From Actinomycetes bacterium (GTDB taxonomy: Bacteria; Actinomycetota; Acidimicrobiia; Acidimicrobiales; Palsa-688): 19,179 nucleotides of DNA. The DNA is taken from assembly GCA_021808425.1 (NCBI GenBank), contig JAKBBS010000017.1, positions 11,784 to 30,962 of the forward strand, in the 5' to 3' direction. Of this stretch, positions 1-8,596 are shown one piece after another (positions within the stretch are counted from its first letter, which is position 1; each line of letters opens with the position of its first letter). The notes beneath the pieces were generated by a model that saw only the letters and a list, made by a program, of their open reading frames with translations, was not told the DNA's origin and searched no databases. The position numbers and the translations under genes are program-made.

Positions 1-3000
1 GTATGGCGGGGACGTCTGATGGTGGGGGTTATTGGCTGGTGGGTTCTGATGGCGGGGTGTTCAGTTTCGGTGACGCGGCTTTTTATGGGTCGTTGGGTGC
101 AACCAAGCTGGCTGCTCCGATTGTGGGCCTTACCCTCGCAACGGCGGGGGCTACCGGTTCACCCGGCGGCGGCCCGCTTTCCATCGTCAACACGACCCTC
201 CCGGCGGGCGTGGTCGGGCAGCGTTACCAGGCGGTGCTCTCGGCGAGCGGGGGACTGCCGCCCTACACGTGGTCGATCGGATCGGGCACCCTTCCCGAGG
301 GCTTGTCACTGGATGCCACGACCGGCGAGATCGCCGGGACGCCGGGCGCAACAGCAGTCGCTCCTTTGACCCTCGCAGTCTCTGACTCCCGCGGGGTTCG
401 GGTGACCACGATGCTGACGCTCGTCGTGGGAGGCGCAGCAATCACCCCGGGCCAGGGACAGGGAGCCCTGGCCATAACAGTTGACCAGCTCCCGCCAGGA
501 CTAGACGGCTCGGTAACGGTCAGCGGGCCGAACGGGTACTCGAGTGCTGTCACAGCCACGACCACTCTCAGCGTGGCCCCCGGCACCTACACGGTTTCAG
601 CGGCACCGGTGGGGGACAGCTCAGACACGTACTACCCGACGGTCACCGGCGCCCCCGCGATAGTCGACGCCGGGCAGGTGGCAGTGGTCGGCGTCAGCTA
701 CCTGACCACCGTGCCCGACACCACAAGGGTGCTCAGCTCGTCCGATGAGGCGGACCTGACGTCCGTTTCGCCCGACGGCACTACTCTCTTCTTTTCCTGG
801 AGCGGCCCGTCAGAGCCCCCGGACTTGGCCGGCCTCCAAGACGGCGACGTCGTCGATGTCCCACCGGGCGGCCTGGTACCCCAGGGCATGCTTGCGCGAA
901 TCACGAACCTGGTGGTCGACGGGAATACTCTCGTGGTTACCACCGTGCACGCCGGCCTGGTCGAAGCGGTGAGCCAAGGCGAGTTCGAGATCGCCGGGCA
1001 ACCGGTCCAGCTGAGCAAGGCCCGCGTGCGCCAACTCGTCGCGCAGAGCGACTCAGGCCACGTCCACGCACTTACGTCCACTAACCCCAGTAGCTTCGCC
1101 TGCCAGGCCGGAGCCCAGGGCACCTGGGGGAAAGTCAGCCTCGGCACTCCGACGTTCACGATCACCCCTCATCTCGACGCCTCCTGGAGTGCAGGCTCCG
1201 GGCTCCAGGCTGACGCATACCTGACGATTATCGAGAGTATTTCATATAATATAAGCATAAATGCGGGAATTACCTGCCAATATACTTACGCAATTGTGCC
1301 GAAGTTTCCTCTAGACCCGGCGGGGATCCCGATCACCCTCGGACCGATCGTCATCAACATCACACCCGTCCTCGAGGTGGATGCCACCGCCCAGGCGCAA
1401 GTGACCGCCACCCTTGCAGCCCAAGGGACGCAAGGGTTCACCCTCCAAGTCGGCGCATCCTATGCCGGAGGACAGCTGTCCCCGATCGACAGCTACACCC
1501 CCCAGAACACCTTCACCCCTTCTCCAGCCACGGCCAGCGGGTACGCCAAGCTCTCGATCGGACCCAAGCTCACTTTCAATATCGGCTTCGTTCCCTGGGA
1601 GACGGGCCTGCCGCTGATCGGGCCCTACGTCGGTCTCGACGGCTATGCCAAGGCCCAGTTCCAGCAGACCCAGCCTACTTGGGCGGTGGCCGTGGGACTG
1701 GAGGCCACGGTCGGTTTCCAAGTGAGCGTCTCGTTCGGGATATTCAGCGTCGGGCTCAACGCGCAGCTCACCATTCCCATCGTGACCGTAACGTTGGCGT
1801 CGTCGTCGCCGGTACTCACGGAGCCTCCGCAGCCTCCCGGAGCCCTGCCCCCGATCGAGACCGGCACCCTCGCAGCTCCGTATGCCTACCAGCTTCAAGC
1901 GGGAGGATATACCGGCAGCGGCGCCGGGTTCAACACTCCCGCCGGCCCGATCACGTTCTCCCAGGGGGGCACCAACGATCCGCTAGGGCCTGTGCAGATC
2001 TCCAAGACCGGTCTGCTCACCATCACGGGGCTGCCTCTCAGCTACACCGCCAGCACGTTGGACATTCCCGTGGACCTGACTGACGCGCTCGGCAACGTGT
2101 CGACTCCCACGCTGGTCGTGCCGGTGATCCCTGGAGTGCACCCGCAAAGCTTCCCGTTGCCTACCGCCGAGGACGGACTTCCGTACGGCCCGTACAAGAT
2201 CCCTATCACCCAGGCCGATCAGGGTGGGACCGCGCCCTACACCTGCCCCAACCCACCAGGCCTCCAGGACCTGACAACGGAGTTCGGCTCAGTCGGACTC
2301 GAGTACTACTCGGCGTCGACGTCGACGTCGACCGACTGCTACGTGCAGGGCTATCCGAGTCCGAATTTCGCGGATCCATCGGTGGCGACCGGGCCTACCG
2401 ACCAGCCGATGCAGGTCGTCGACAGCTTCAACCCGCCGACCACCGCCATCGACACCCTGACCTTGCCCCCGGTCGTCTTTCAACCGAGCCCGGTCCTTCC
2501 CGACACGTATGCCTCGACCGCCCTGTGGGCCGAGGAGGGCCGGCCCTTCAGCTTCGCACCGGGCGTCGCCGACGGACAGGGTCCGTACTCCTGGTCGAGC
2601 GCGTCGTGCGGCAGCTCCAGTAACTTGATCCCAGGAGTTTCAATCGACCCGGTTACGGGCGCAGTAAGCGGCACCCCATCTCCGGGGTCCGGGGGCAGCG
2701 ACTACAACCTGCCGGTGACGGTGAGCGACTCCCTGGGCGGTTCGGGTTGTGGGACCCAGCTGGTCCACGTCATCCCACCGCTTTCGATTCAGGTAGCCAA
2801 CTCCGGCGGGGTCGTGCTCAATGGCAGCAGCCTGCCTACAGCAGAGGTCGGCGCTGCCTACCAGGCCTACCTGCTCGGGGCAAACGGGCTCTACCAGGGT
2901 TTCACGGGCCCTTATGACTGGAAAATACTGGGCTTCTCACCAGGGTCGGCACCCGGCGGAGTTTTCGACGAGCTGCCGCCTGGACTGTCGCTCGACCCGA

Positions 3001-6000
3001 ATACGGGGTCCCTCTCCGGCATCCCGTTGCCGGGAACCGATGGGACCTACAGTGTGACGTTCGAGGGCGAGGACACCTTCGGCGGGGAGACGACTGCGAC
3101 GCTCACCTTGACCGTGCTCGCCCCTCCGACGGTCACCACGAGGATCTTGCCTTCTGCCACTCCGGGTAGCACATATTCAGCAACGCCTGGCAGCGGCGGC
3201 CTCTCCGCCGCCGGTGGCAGCGGCTCCTACAGCTGGAGCGTCATCCAAGGCCAAAGCGGGTTGAACGCCTGCAACCTTACGTTGGACGCGGACGGGACGA
3301 TCCACACCCAGGGAAACGGGGTGGTCCCAAGCCTCGCGCTGTTCGGGTGCTCCAGCATCCTTCTCGGCGTGCAGGTCACCGACGCTCTGGGAGCCACGGT
3401 TAACTGGTATGTGTGGCTACCGGTCGGAGTGGCCGTCACCACATTCTCGGTGCCGCCGGCCGAGGGCGGCGTCGCCTATCAGACGACCCTGCAAGCCGAG
3501 GGAGGCACCGCTCCCTACAGTTGGACCCCGTTAGCGTGCAACGCCTGCGGCCTTCCCGCCGGGCTCTACTTTCACCGCGACGGAACCATTTCGGGGACTA
3601 CCACCCAGATCGGCACGTACAATTTCCGCGAGGTTGTAACCGACGCCAACCGTGGCACGTGGACCTCGCCTTTCCTGCGCCTGGTGGTCGCACCCGCCCT
3701 CCGAGTCGCTCCATCCCTTCCGCAGGCCGACCTCGCCACCGCCTATACGGCTGTGGCACAAACCGACGGCGGTGTCACCCCGATAGCATCGTGGGTGCTG
3801 ACCTCCGGGTCCCTGCCGGCCGGGCTCTCGCTGGCAAGCGATGGCACGGTCTCGGGCACCCCGACGCAGGTCGGAACCTTCCGTTACAAGGTGACAGTTA
3901 CCGATTCCGCCGGGGTCATTGTGAATCAGGCGGAGACCCTCGACGTGGTGGCCGGACCGAGCGTGACGACGACTTCGCTGCCGCCAGCCGCCTACAACGT
4001 CGCGTACTCGGCTACCGTCGTAGCGACGGGGGGTACGATCAGAACTTCTGTCGTCAACGACCTGGGCACCTGCGCAGTGACGGGTACTTCGTCGAGCTGT
4101 ACCGCCGCCGGCTCGTCTCCCGCCTCGCCGTATCTATGGTCGCTAGCGCCCGGCGACCAGCTTCCGGCAGGGTTGTCCTTCGACGCCGCCACCGGGACCA
4201 TATCGGGGACACCGTCTCTCAGCGCTGTGGGGTCCTCGACCGGCCTGCACGTGACCGCCGCCGACAGCTGGGGGGCGCAGGGCGCCGCCGCACTGACCCT
4301 TTCGGTGGCGGAGCCCTTGGCGGCCACCACGCAGTCGCTTCCCATGGCAGAGCAGGGTGCTGGCTACACGGCGCTCCTGCAGGCGGTCGGAGGGACCCCG
4401 CCGTATTCGTGGCGAGTGACCAACGGAACCCTGCCCGAGGGCCTGTCACTAGATCCCGCCACCGGCACCTTGAGCGGCACGCCGTCCCAGGCAGGCGGTG
4501 ACTTCAGTCAGCTCGAGTTCTGCGTCACCGACACCGCCGGCTCCCTGGCCTGCAACGACCATTCCCTCGGCCTTGGCGTGAGCTCGCCGGTCGTGCTCAC
4601 CACGACCATCCTGCCCGGCGCTACAGCGGGCTCTGCGTACTCGGCAACTCTTCAGGCCGGCGGAGGTCGGCCGGGTGCAGGTGGGTATGTCTGGTCGCTG
4701 CCCGCGTCGTCGACAGCCTCGGGGTATCCCTTGCCGCCGTGGCTGAGCCTGACACCGGCCGGTACCCTTTCAGGTAGCCCCCCCGCGGCCGCGTCCTCTG
4801 CCACCTTCCAGGTTCCCGTCCAAGTCAGCGACAGTCTCGGCGGTGTGGCCAGCGGATCACTGTCGCTCGTGCTTGCTGGCACCGTGTCGCTGCCGGACCT
4901 GACGATCACCTCTGCATCCGTCCCCACCTCATGGACCTCCGGCTCGCCGACGTCGGTCTCCTGGACAGTCAGGAACATCGGAGCTGCGGCGGCCTTGGGG
5001 CCTTGGAGCGACTCGGTGTACCTCTCTTCCACCGCCAACGGCACGAAGACGGACCTCGGGGACTTCAACGAGCCGGGCGTCTCGCAGGTGCCTGCGGGCA
5101 GCTCCTACAGCGACACCGAGTCGGTGACGATCCCCGCCGGAACAAGCCCAGGCAGCTACGACCTAACCGTGGTGGCTGACTCTGAGCTGACTATCGCTGA
5201 ATCCTCCTACTCGAACAACTCTTCCGTGACGCCGATAACCGTCAGCGCGCCGGGCGGCGGAGGCTCCGGATCGGTCACCGAATTCCCGGTTATCTCGGCC
5301 TCAAGCCAACCTGACGGGATCACCGCCGGGCCCGACGGCAACATGTGGTTCACCGAGAAGGAAGGCAACAGTATCGGGCGGATCACCCCGACCGGCCGCG
5401 TCACCGAATACCCGCTTCCCACGCCGAGCGCCGCCCCTTACGACATCGCGGCGGGATCGGACGGGAACCTGTGGTTTACCGAGGCTGCCGCAAACAAGAT
5501 CGGGCGTATCACCCCGTCAGGAACGGTGACCGAATACCCGCTCGCTGCTTCGAGCGAGCCCGGAGGCATCACTGCCGGCACCGACGGAAACTTGTGGTTC
5601 ACCGAGTACGGTGCTGGAGCGATAGGCAGGATCACTCCTTCAGGGACCGTCACGGTGTACCCGCTCCCAACCGTCGGAGCCAGCCCCTACGACATCACGG
5701 AGGGACCGGATGGGAACCTGTGGTTTACGGAGATCGATAGCGGCAAGATCGGCAAGATCTCTACGTCGGGATCGGTGACCGAATACTCCGGTTTGACCAC
5801 TGGTTCTCAGCCTACAGGCATCACGGCCGGACCCGACGGCAAGCTGTGGTTTACAGAGACAGCAGGCAACAAGGTCGGGAGCATCACCACTTCAGGCACC
5901 GTGGCGGAATACGTGCTGACCACCACGAACGCGTCGCCCAACAACATCACCGCCGGCCCAGACGGGAACCTCTGGTTCAGCGAGCAGTCAGGGGACAAAA

Positions 6001-7028
6001 TCGGCCGGATCACTCCCTCGGGGGTCGTGACGGAATACGCAGTTCCCAGCTCCGCCAGCCAGCCCGGGGACATCGCTGCCGGCCCTGACGGCAACCTCTG
6101 GTTCAGCGAACTCGTCGGGAACAAGATCGGAAGGATCGCCCCCGGGGGCCAGCCCACGCTTGTAGGTGTAGCGACGTCGCCAGGTGCAACCAGCGCGATC
6201 GCAGTGGGTTACGCCGGGACTGTCCTCACCACTACTGACGGGTCGACTTGGACGCCCGGGACGAGCGCCACCACCGAGGCGCTCAACGGCGTTGCATTCA
6301 ACGGCCCGGGCTCTCAGGACGCCTGGGCAGTGGGAGCCGGCGGGACGATCTTGCACACGACCAACAGCGGTTCGACCTGGGTGGCCCAGGTTTCCAACAC
6401 CGCTGACGCCCTGAACGCTGTATCGTGCCCCGCCACGACGACGTGCTTCGCCGTGGGCGCCAACGGGGTGATATTGGCTACCACCGACGGATCCACCTGG
6501 TCTGCTCAGACCTCTCCCACCGCCGGGGCGCTCAACGGGATCTCGTGCAGTTCCGCCTCGAAGTGCCTGGCCGTCGGGGCCGGCGGCACGATCCTCGCCA
6601 CCTCTAACGCCGGCTCGAGCTGGAGCGCGGAGGGAACGGGAGTGACAGATAACACGCTCAACTCGGTGACCTGTGCTGACTCCTCGTCGTGCTGGGCGGT
6701 GGGGGACAACGGTGTCATCGTCGACTACAACCAATCCGGAAGCCCGAACTGGTCGCTGGACCCTAGCAGCGGGACCGCGACCTACCAAGACCTCTACGGC
6801 GTTGCTGCCGGGGGCTACTGCGGCGTGAGCACCGTGGGCTTTTGCGTGATGGCCTCTGGAGCCCGAGGTTCCCTTCTCGGCCTGGGCACCTCGAGCTGGT
6901 CTGGAGTCACGTCCGCTACGACCGACGACCTGCGGGGCTTCGCCTTCGTGGTTACTGCGTCGTTCACGAAGTACATCGCGGTCGGCGAGGACGAGACGAC
7001 CCTTGCCGGCACCCCGCTTGGAGCTTGA
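1..7028 (+). CDS. Giant modular secreted/surface protein (Ig-like repeats plus two beta-propellers), 5' partial
   Basis: The frame is open from the left edge (first full codon at 3) for 2341 codons to a TGA at 7026-7028. The ATG at 3 sits inside a repeat motif, so the true start lies upstream and no signal peptide can be seen. Approximate order by residue: one 'YWLVGSDGGVFSFGDA' repeat (9-45); an Ig-like He_PIG unit (59-143) with the hallmark 'LPEGLSLDATTGEIAGTP'; a beta-rich region I do not recognise (144-605); about ten further Ig-like units, the first two degenerate (607-1626); a CARDB-like domain (1627-1750, 'PDLTITSAS...VRNIG'); seven Vgb-like blades carrying 'GPDGNLWFTE...IGRI' (1756-2052); then YCF48/BNR-like blades, 'AVGAGGTILATSNAGSSW' (2053-2341). 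There is no LPXTG motif and no C-terminal membrane helix. A role in adhesion or cell-surface binding is inferred from architecture; the ligand is unknown. Confidence 0.85.
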   Translation, partial: MAGTSDGGGYWLVGSDGGVFSFGDAAFYGSLGATKLAAPIVGLTLATAGATGSPGGGPLSIVNTTLPAGVVGQRYQAVLSASGGLPPYTWSIGSGTLPEGLSLDATTGEIAGTPGATAVAPLTLAVSDSRGVRVTTMLTLVVGGAAITPGQGQGALAITVDQLPPGLDGSVTVSGPNGYSSAVTATTTLSVAPGTYTVSAAPVGDSSDTYYPTVTGAPAIVDAGQVAVVGVSYLTTVPDTTRVLSSSDEADLTSVSPDGTTLFFSWSGPSEPPDLAGLQDGDVVDVPPGGLVPQGMLARITNLVVDGNTLVVTTVHAGLVEAVSQGEFEIAGQPVQLSKARVRQLVAQSDSGHVHALTSTNPSSFACQAGAQGTWGKVSLGTPTFTITPHLDASWSAGSGLQADAYLTIIESISYNISINAGITCQYTYAIVPKFPLDPAGIPITLGPIVINITPVLEVDATAQAQVTATLAAQGTQGFTLQVGASYAGGQLSPIDSYTPQNTFTPSPATASGYAKLSIGPKLTFNIGFVPWETGLPLIGPYVGLDGYAKAQFQQTQPTWAVAVGLEATVGFQVSVSFGIFSVGLNAQLTIPIVTVTLASSSPVLTEPPQPPGALPPIETGTLAAPYAYQLQAGGYTGSGAGFNTPAGPITFSQGGTNDPLGPVQISKTGLLTITGLPLSYTASTLDIPVDLTDALGNVSTPTLVVPVIPGVHPQSFPLPTAEDGLPYGPYKIPITQADQGGTAPYTCPNPPGLQDLTTEFGSVGLEYYSASTSTSTDCYVQGYPSPNFADPSVATGPTDQPMQVVDSFNPPTTAIDTLTLPPVVFQPSPVLPDTYASTALWAEEGRPFSFAPGVADGQGPYSWSSASCGSSSNLIPGVSIDPVTGAVSGTPSPGSGGSDYNLPVTVSDSLGGSGCGTQLVHVIPPLSIQVANSGGVVLNGSSLPTAEVGAAYQAYLLGANGLYQGFTGPYDWKILGFSPGSAPGGVFDELPPGLSLDPNTGSLSGIPLPGTDGTYSVTFEGEDTFGGETTATLTLTVLAPPTVTTRILPSATPGSTYSATPGSGGLSAAGGSGSYSWSVIQGQSGLNACNLTLDADGTIHTQGNGVVPSLALFGCSSILLGVQVTDALGATVNWYVWLPVGVAVTTFSVPPAEGGVAYQTTLQAEGGTAPYSWTPLACNACGLPAGLYFHRDGTISGTTTQIGTYNFREVVTDANRGTWTSPFLRLVVAPALRVAPSLPQADLATAYTAVAQTDGGVTPIASWVLTSGSLPAGLSLASDGTVSGTPTQVGTFRYKVTVTDSAGVIVNQAETLDVVAGPSVTTTSLPPAAYNVAYSATVVATGGTIRTSVVNDLGTCAVTGTSSSCTAAGSSPASPYLWSLAPGDQLPAGLSFDAATGTISGTPSLSAVGSSTGLHVTAADSWGAQGAAALTLSVAEPLAATTQSLPMAEQGAGYTALLQAVGGTPPYSWRVTNGTLPEGLSLDPATGTLSGTPSQAGGDFSQLEFCVTDTAGSLACNDHSLGLGVSSPVVLTTTILPGATAGSAYSATLQAGGGRPGAGGYVWSLPASSTASGYPLPPWLSLTPAGTLSGSPPAAASSATFQVPVQVSDSLGGVASGSLSLVLAGTVSLPDLTITSASVPTSWTSGSPTSVSWTVRNIGAAAALGPWSDSVYLSSTANGTKTDLGDFNEPGVSQVPAGSSYSDTESVTIPAGTSPGSYDLTVVADSELTIAESSYSNNSSVTPITVSAPGGGGSGSVTEFPVISASSQPDGITAGPDGNMWFTEKEGNSIGRITPTGRVTEYPLPTPSAAPYDIAAGSDGNLWFTEAAANKIGRITPSGTVTEYPLAASSEPGGITAGTDGNLWFTEYGAGAIGRITPSGTVTVYPLPTVGASPYDITEGPDGNLWFTEIDSGKIGKISTSGSVTEYSGLTTGSQPTGITAGPDGKLWFTETAGNKVGSITTSGTVAEYVLTTTNASPNNITAGPDGNLWFSEQSGDKIGRITPSGVVTEYAVPSSASQPGDIAAGPDGNLWFSELVGNKIGRIAPGGQPTLVGVATSPGATSAIAVGYAGTVLTTTDGSTWTPGTSATTEALNGVAFNGPGSQDAWAVGAGGTILHTTNSGSTWVAQVSNTADALNAVSCPATTTCFAVGANGVILATTDGSTWSAQTSPTAGALNGISCSSASKCLAVGAGGTILATSNAGSSWSAEGTGVTDNTLNSVTCADSSSCWAVGDNGVIVDYNQSGSPNWSLDPSSGTATYQDLYGVAAGGYCGVSTVGFCVMASGARGSLLGLGTSSWSGVTSATTDDLRGFAFVVTASFTKYIAVGEDETTLAGTPLGA
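1221..1250 (+). promoter_or_regulatory. Promoter-like sequence inside the giant gene (cryptic)
   Basis: A perfect TATAAT lies at 1245-1250, with CTGACG at 1221-1226 as a four-of-six match to the -35 consensus and an 18-nt spacer. It falls in a markedly AT-rich patch (about 1225-1300) inside the giant reading frame, which otherwise is GC-rich. It could fire transcription within the gene or be a chance product of the AT-rich codons. No separate downstream gene starts here, so a function is doubtful. Confidence 0.2.
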
Positions 7029-7042
7029 TCGGCGAACCCCGG

Positions 7043-7363
7043 CTACGTCCTGAGGACGTCAGACGAGGTTGCGATAGCTGCGAAGGTGGTGCTACCGGCG
7101 TTTTGGGTGTAGGGCGGCGTGACCGGCTCCATCTGCAGATCGGCCTCGGTGAAGTTGCTCACGTCGATCCCGTCGAGGCGCTCGCGGTAAAACTCGGAGT
7201 TCGAGGCGGCCCAGGACAGCAGATCCCTCAGCTTGCTTTGTCGGTGGGAAAGGAGATGGGCTTGTGACCAGCGGATGCTTCGCGCGCCGAGCATCGTGGC
7301 TTTGCCGAAATCTGAGCGCTGACGGCCCAGCAGGTCGTTGTAGAGTTCGGTTTCGTTCGACAC
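7043..7363 (-). pseudogene. Truncated N-terminal remnant of a PaaK/CapK-type (phenylacetate-CoA ligase-like) protein
   Basis: The minus-strand frame from a GTG at 7363 gives 106 residues. The segment 'KLRDLLSWAASNSEFYRERL' followed by 'TEADLQ' resembles the N-terminal region of phenylacetate-CoA ligase/CapK family proteins, which normally run over 400 residues. After 'ADLQ' the likeness stops: the last 30 or so residues look unrelated, and neither other frame restores it, so the adenylation core is absent. An in-frame GTG at 7384 is an alternative start; neither has a clear Shine-Dalgarno, and the frame extends further upstream into the tRNA, which cannot be coding. The stop lies 14 nt from the convergent stop of the giant gene, suggesting a rearrangement cut this gene. 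The family call rests on one short segment and is tentative. Confidence 0.45.
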
Positions 7364-7412
7364 GTCTGTTCGTCGTATCGTCACCCACTTATCACGACTT
7401 GAGGGCGCTGAG

Positions 7413-7484
7413 TGCCCCCGCTGGGACTCGAACCCAGGCACACGGTTTAGGAAACCGATGCTCTATCCTCTGAGCTACGGGAGC
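7413..7484 (-). tRNA. tRNA-Arg (anticodon CCT)
   Basis: Read on the minus strand, the 72 nt fold as a cloverleaf: acceptor GCTCCCG/CGGGGGC (one T-G pair), D stem GCTC/GAGC, anticodon arm TCGGT-TTCCTAA-ACCGT, T arm CTGGG-TTCGAGT-CCCAG, and discriminator A. The anticodon CCT (plus-strand AGG at 7449-7451) reads the arginine codon AGG. The outermost anticodon-stem pair (27-43) is a T-T mismatch. CCA is not encoded. The 3' end faces the truncated PaaK-like remnant about 50 nt away. Confidence 0.93.
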
Positions 7485-7598
7485 CGGAAGCCGAAGAGCT
7501 TCACCTTTTGTGGCGGCCTCACGATAGCAGGCAGCCTGTAGTCCTCTCGGAACCTGGCGGACTGTCGCGGGTCGACGTCACTTGTGGCCGTATTCACC

Positions 7599-7604
7599 TA
7601 TATT
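7599..7604 (+). promoter_or_regulatory. Possible -10 element upstream of the aquaporin gene
   Basis: TATATT lies 38 nt before the chosen ATG at 7643, in the 158-nt gap between the tRNA and the aquaporin gene. No well-spaced -35 box is visible (TTGTGG at 7582-7587 is too close), so this is a weak call. Nothing else recognisable lies in this gap. Confidence 0.2.
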
Positions 7605-7642
7605 TGGGGTTGGCTCGCTCGATCGGATCGCAACACACGAAG

Positions 7643-8596
7643 ATGGCTAGCAAAATCCCGCCGGCGTCACCGGCTGGTCCTACGGCCCCGTCCGTTGCCA
7701 CCCCCAGCCTGGCCAGACGTTGCCTCGCTGAAGGGTTGGGCACGGCGCTGCTGGTCGGCGTCGGGCTTTCGATCGTGGTATTCAATTTCGGGAAGGGCAG
7801 CCCTGTAGCAGCAGCACTTCCGTCTTTGGCCGGCCGGCGGGCGTTGACCGGGTTCCTCTTCGGTGCGACCGGCATGACGATCGCCTTGTCTCCCATCGGG
7901 AAGGTGAGCGGCGCGCATATCAATCCGATCGTCAGCGTCGCGTTCTGGGTCGAACGGACCCTTCCCCTGCGAGCGGCGGCGGCGTACATCGCCAGCCAGA
8001 TCGTAGGGGCGGTGATCGGCTGCGTGCCGCTCCTGCTGTGGGGATCCATGGGATCGAGCGTCCACTTCGGAGCGACATACCCCGGGCCTCAGGGCGAAGC
8101 GGCAGCATTCGCCGGGGAGGTTGCAACCACATTCGTGCTAGTGGTCGGTCTGCTGGCGTTCGTCGGCAGCTTGACGCTTCGCCGCTTCACCCCGCTCATC
8201 TTCCCCCCGATGTACTCGGTCATGGTGTGGCTCGAAGCGCTCTACTCAGGCACGAGCACGAATCCCGCCCGCAGCTTCGGACCCGATGTCGTCGGTGCGG
8301 ACTTCCATGCCTATTGGCTGTACGTCACAGCGCCACTGGTTGGTACGGCTGTCGCACTGCTAGCACGAAGGGCCGTGGGGACGATCGCAGATTGGGAGGT
8401 AAACGTCGCCCGCGTCGCGCACTTCGAGTTGGGCAACCTCGACGGTTACGTGTCTTCTTTCGAAGCCGATCTCCGACGGCGGTCGAGCCGGGTTTTCGTA
8501 CGTCGGCAAAGCGCCCCGGCGCGTGGACTACCAGCCGGGGAGCCTGTTAGGGTGCAGACAACTGAGCAGCGGAATATCTCAGAGGAAAGATCGTAG
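7643..8596 (+). CDS. Aquaporin / MIP-family channel with NPI-NPA signature and C-terminal extension
   Basis: This 317-residue membrane protein has the two half-membrane motifs of the MIP family: 'SGAHINPIVS' (residues 89-98, NPI in place of the first NPA) and 'GTSTNPARSFGP' (203-214), with the conserved arginine after the second NPA. Hydrophobic segments around 30-48, 67-83, 112-134, 157-178, 185-201 and 225-241 fit six helices. MIP proteins conduct water, glycerol or other small neutral solutes; the substrate cannot be read from the sequence. A charged, arginine-rich tail (about 245-317) goes beyond the usual fold. ATG 7643 is chosen because it gives a short N-terminal tail before the first helix; its ribosome site is poor, and a GTG at 7508 would add 45 unlikely residues. 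The stop TAG directly abuts the TTG of the next gene, suggesting co-translation. Confidence 0.9.
   Translation: MASKIPPASPAGPTAPSVATPSLARRCLAEGLGTALLVGVGLSIVVFNFGKGSPVAAALPSLAGRRALTGFLFGATGMTIALSPIGKVSGAHINPIVSVAFWVERTLPLRAAAAYIASQIVGAVIGCVPLLLWGSMGSSVHFGATYPGPQGEAAAFAGEVATTFVLVVGLLAFVGSLTLRRFTPLIFPPMYSVMVWLEALYSGTSTNPARSFGPDVVGADFHAYWLYVTAPLVGTAVALLARRAVGTIADWEVNVARVAHFELGNLDGYVSSFEADLRRRSSRVFVRRQSAPARGLPAGEPVRVQTTEQRNISEERS

Noticed and set aside
2315..2332. Tandem GTCGAC repeated three times
   Set aside because: It simply encodes a Ser-Thr run in the giant protein; too short and in frame to suggest a separate element.
3413..4501. A 362-codon plus-strand frame within the giant gene
   Set aside because: Arg-rich shadow; the giant frame continues through it with regular Ig-like repeats.
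5269..6157. Possible virginiamycin B lyase (antibiotic resistance)
   Set aside because: The blades match the Vgb fold, but the section has no histidine to serve as the catalytic base, and it is embedded in a giant surface protein.
7045..7059. ACGTCC-TGA-GGACGT hairpin between the giant gene and the PaaK-like remnant
   Set aside because: A perfect 6-bp stem at a convergent junction, but with a 3-nt loop, no T run, and overlap with the remnant's frame; not enough for a terminator call.
7364..7441. Upstream extension of the PaaK-like remnant into the tRNA
   Set aside because: The extension is not homologous to the family and its first codons lie in the tRNA gene, so it is not coding.
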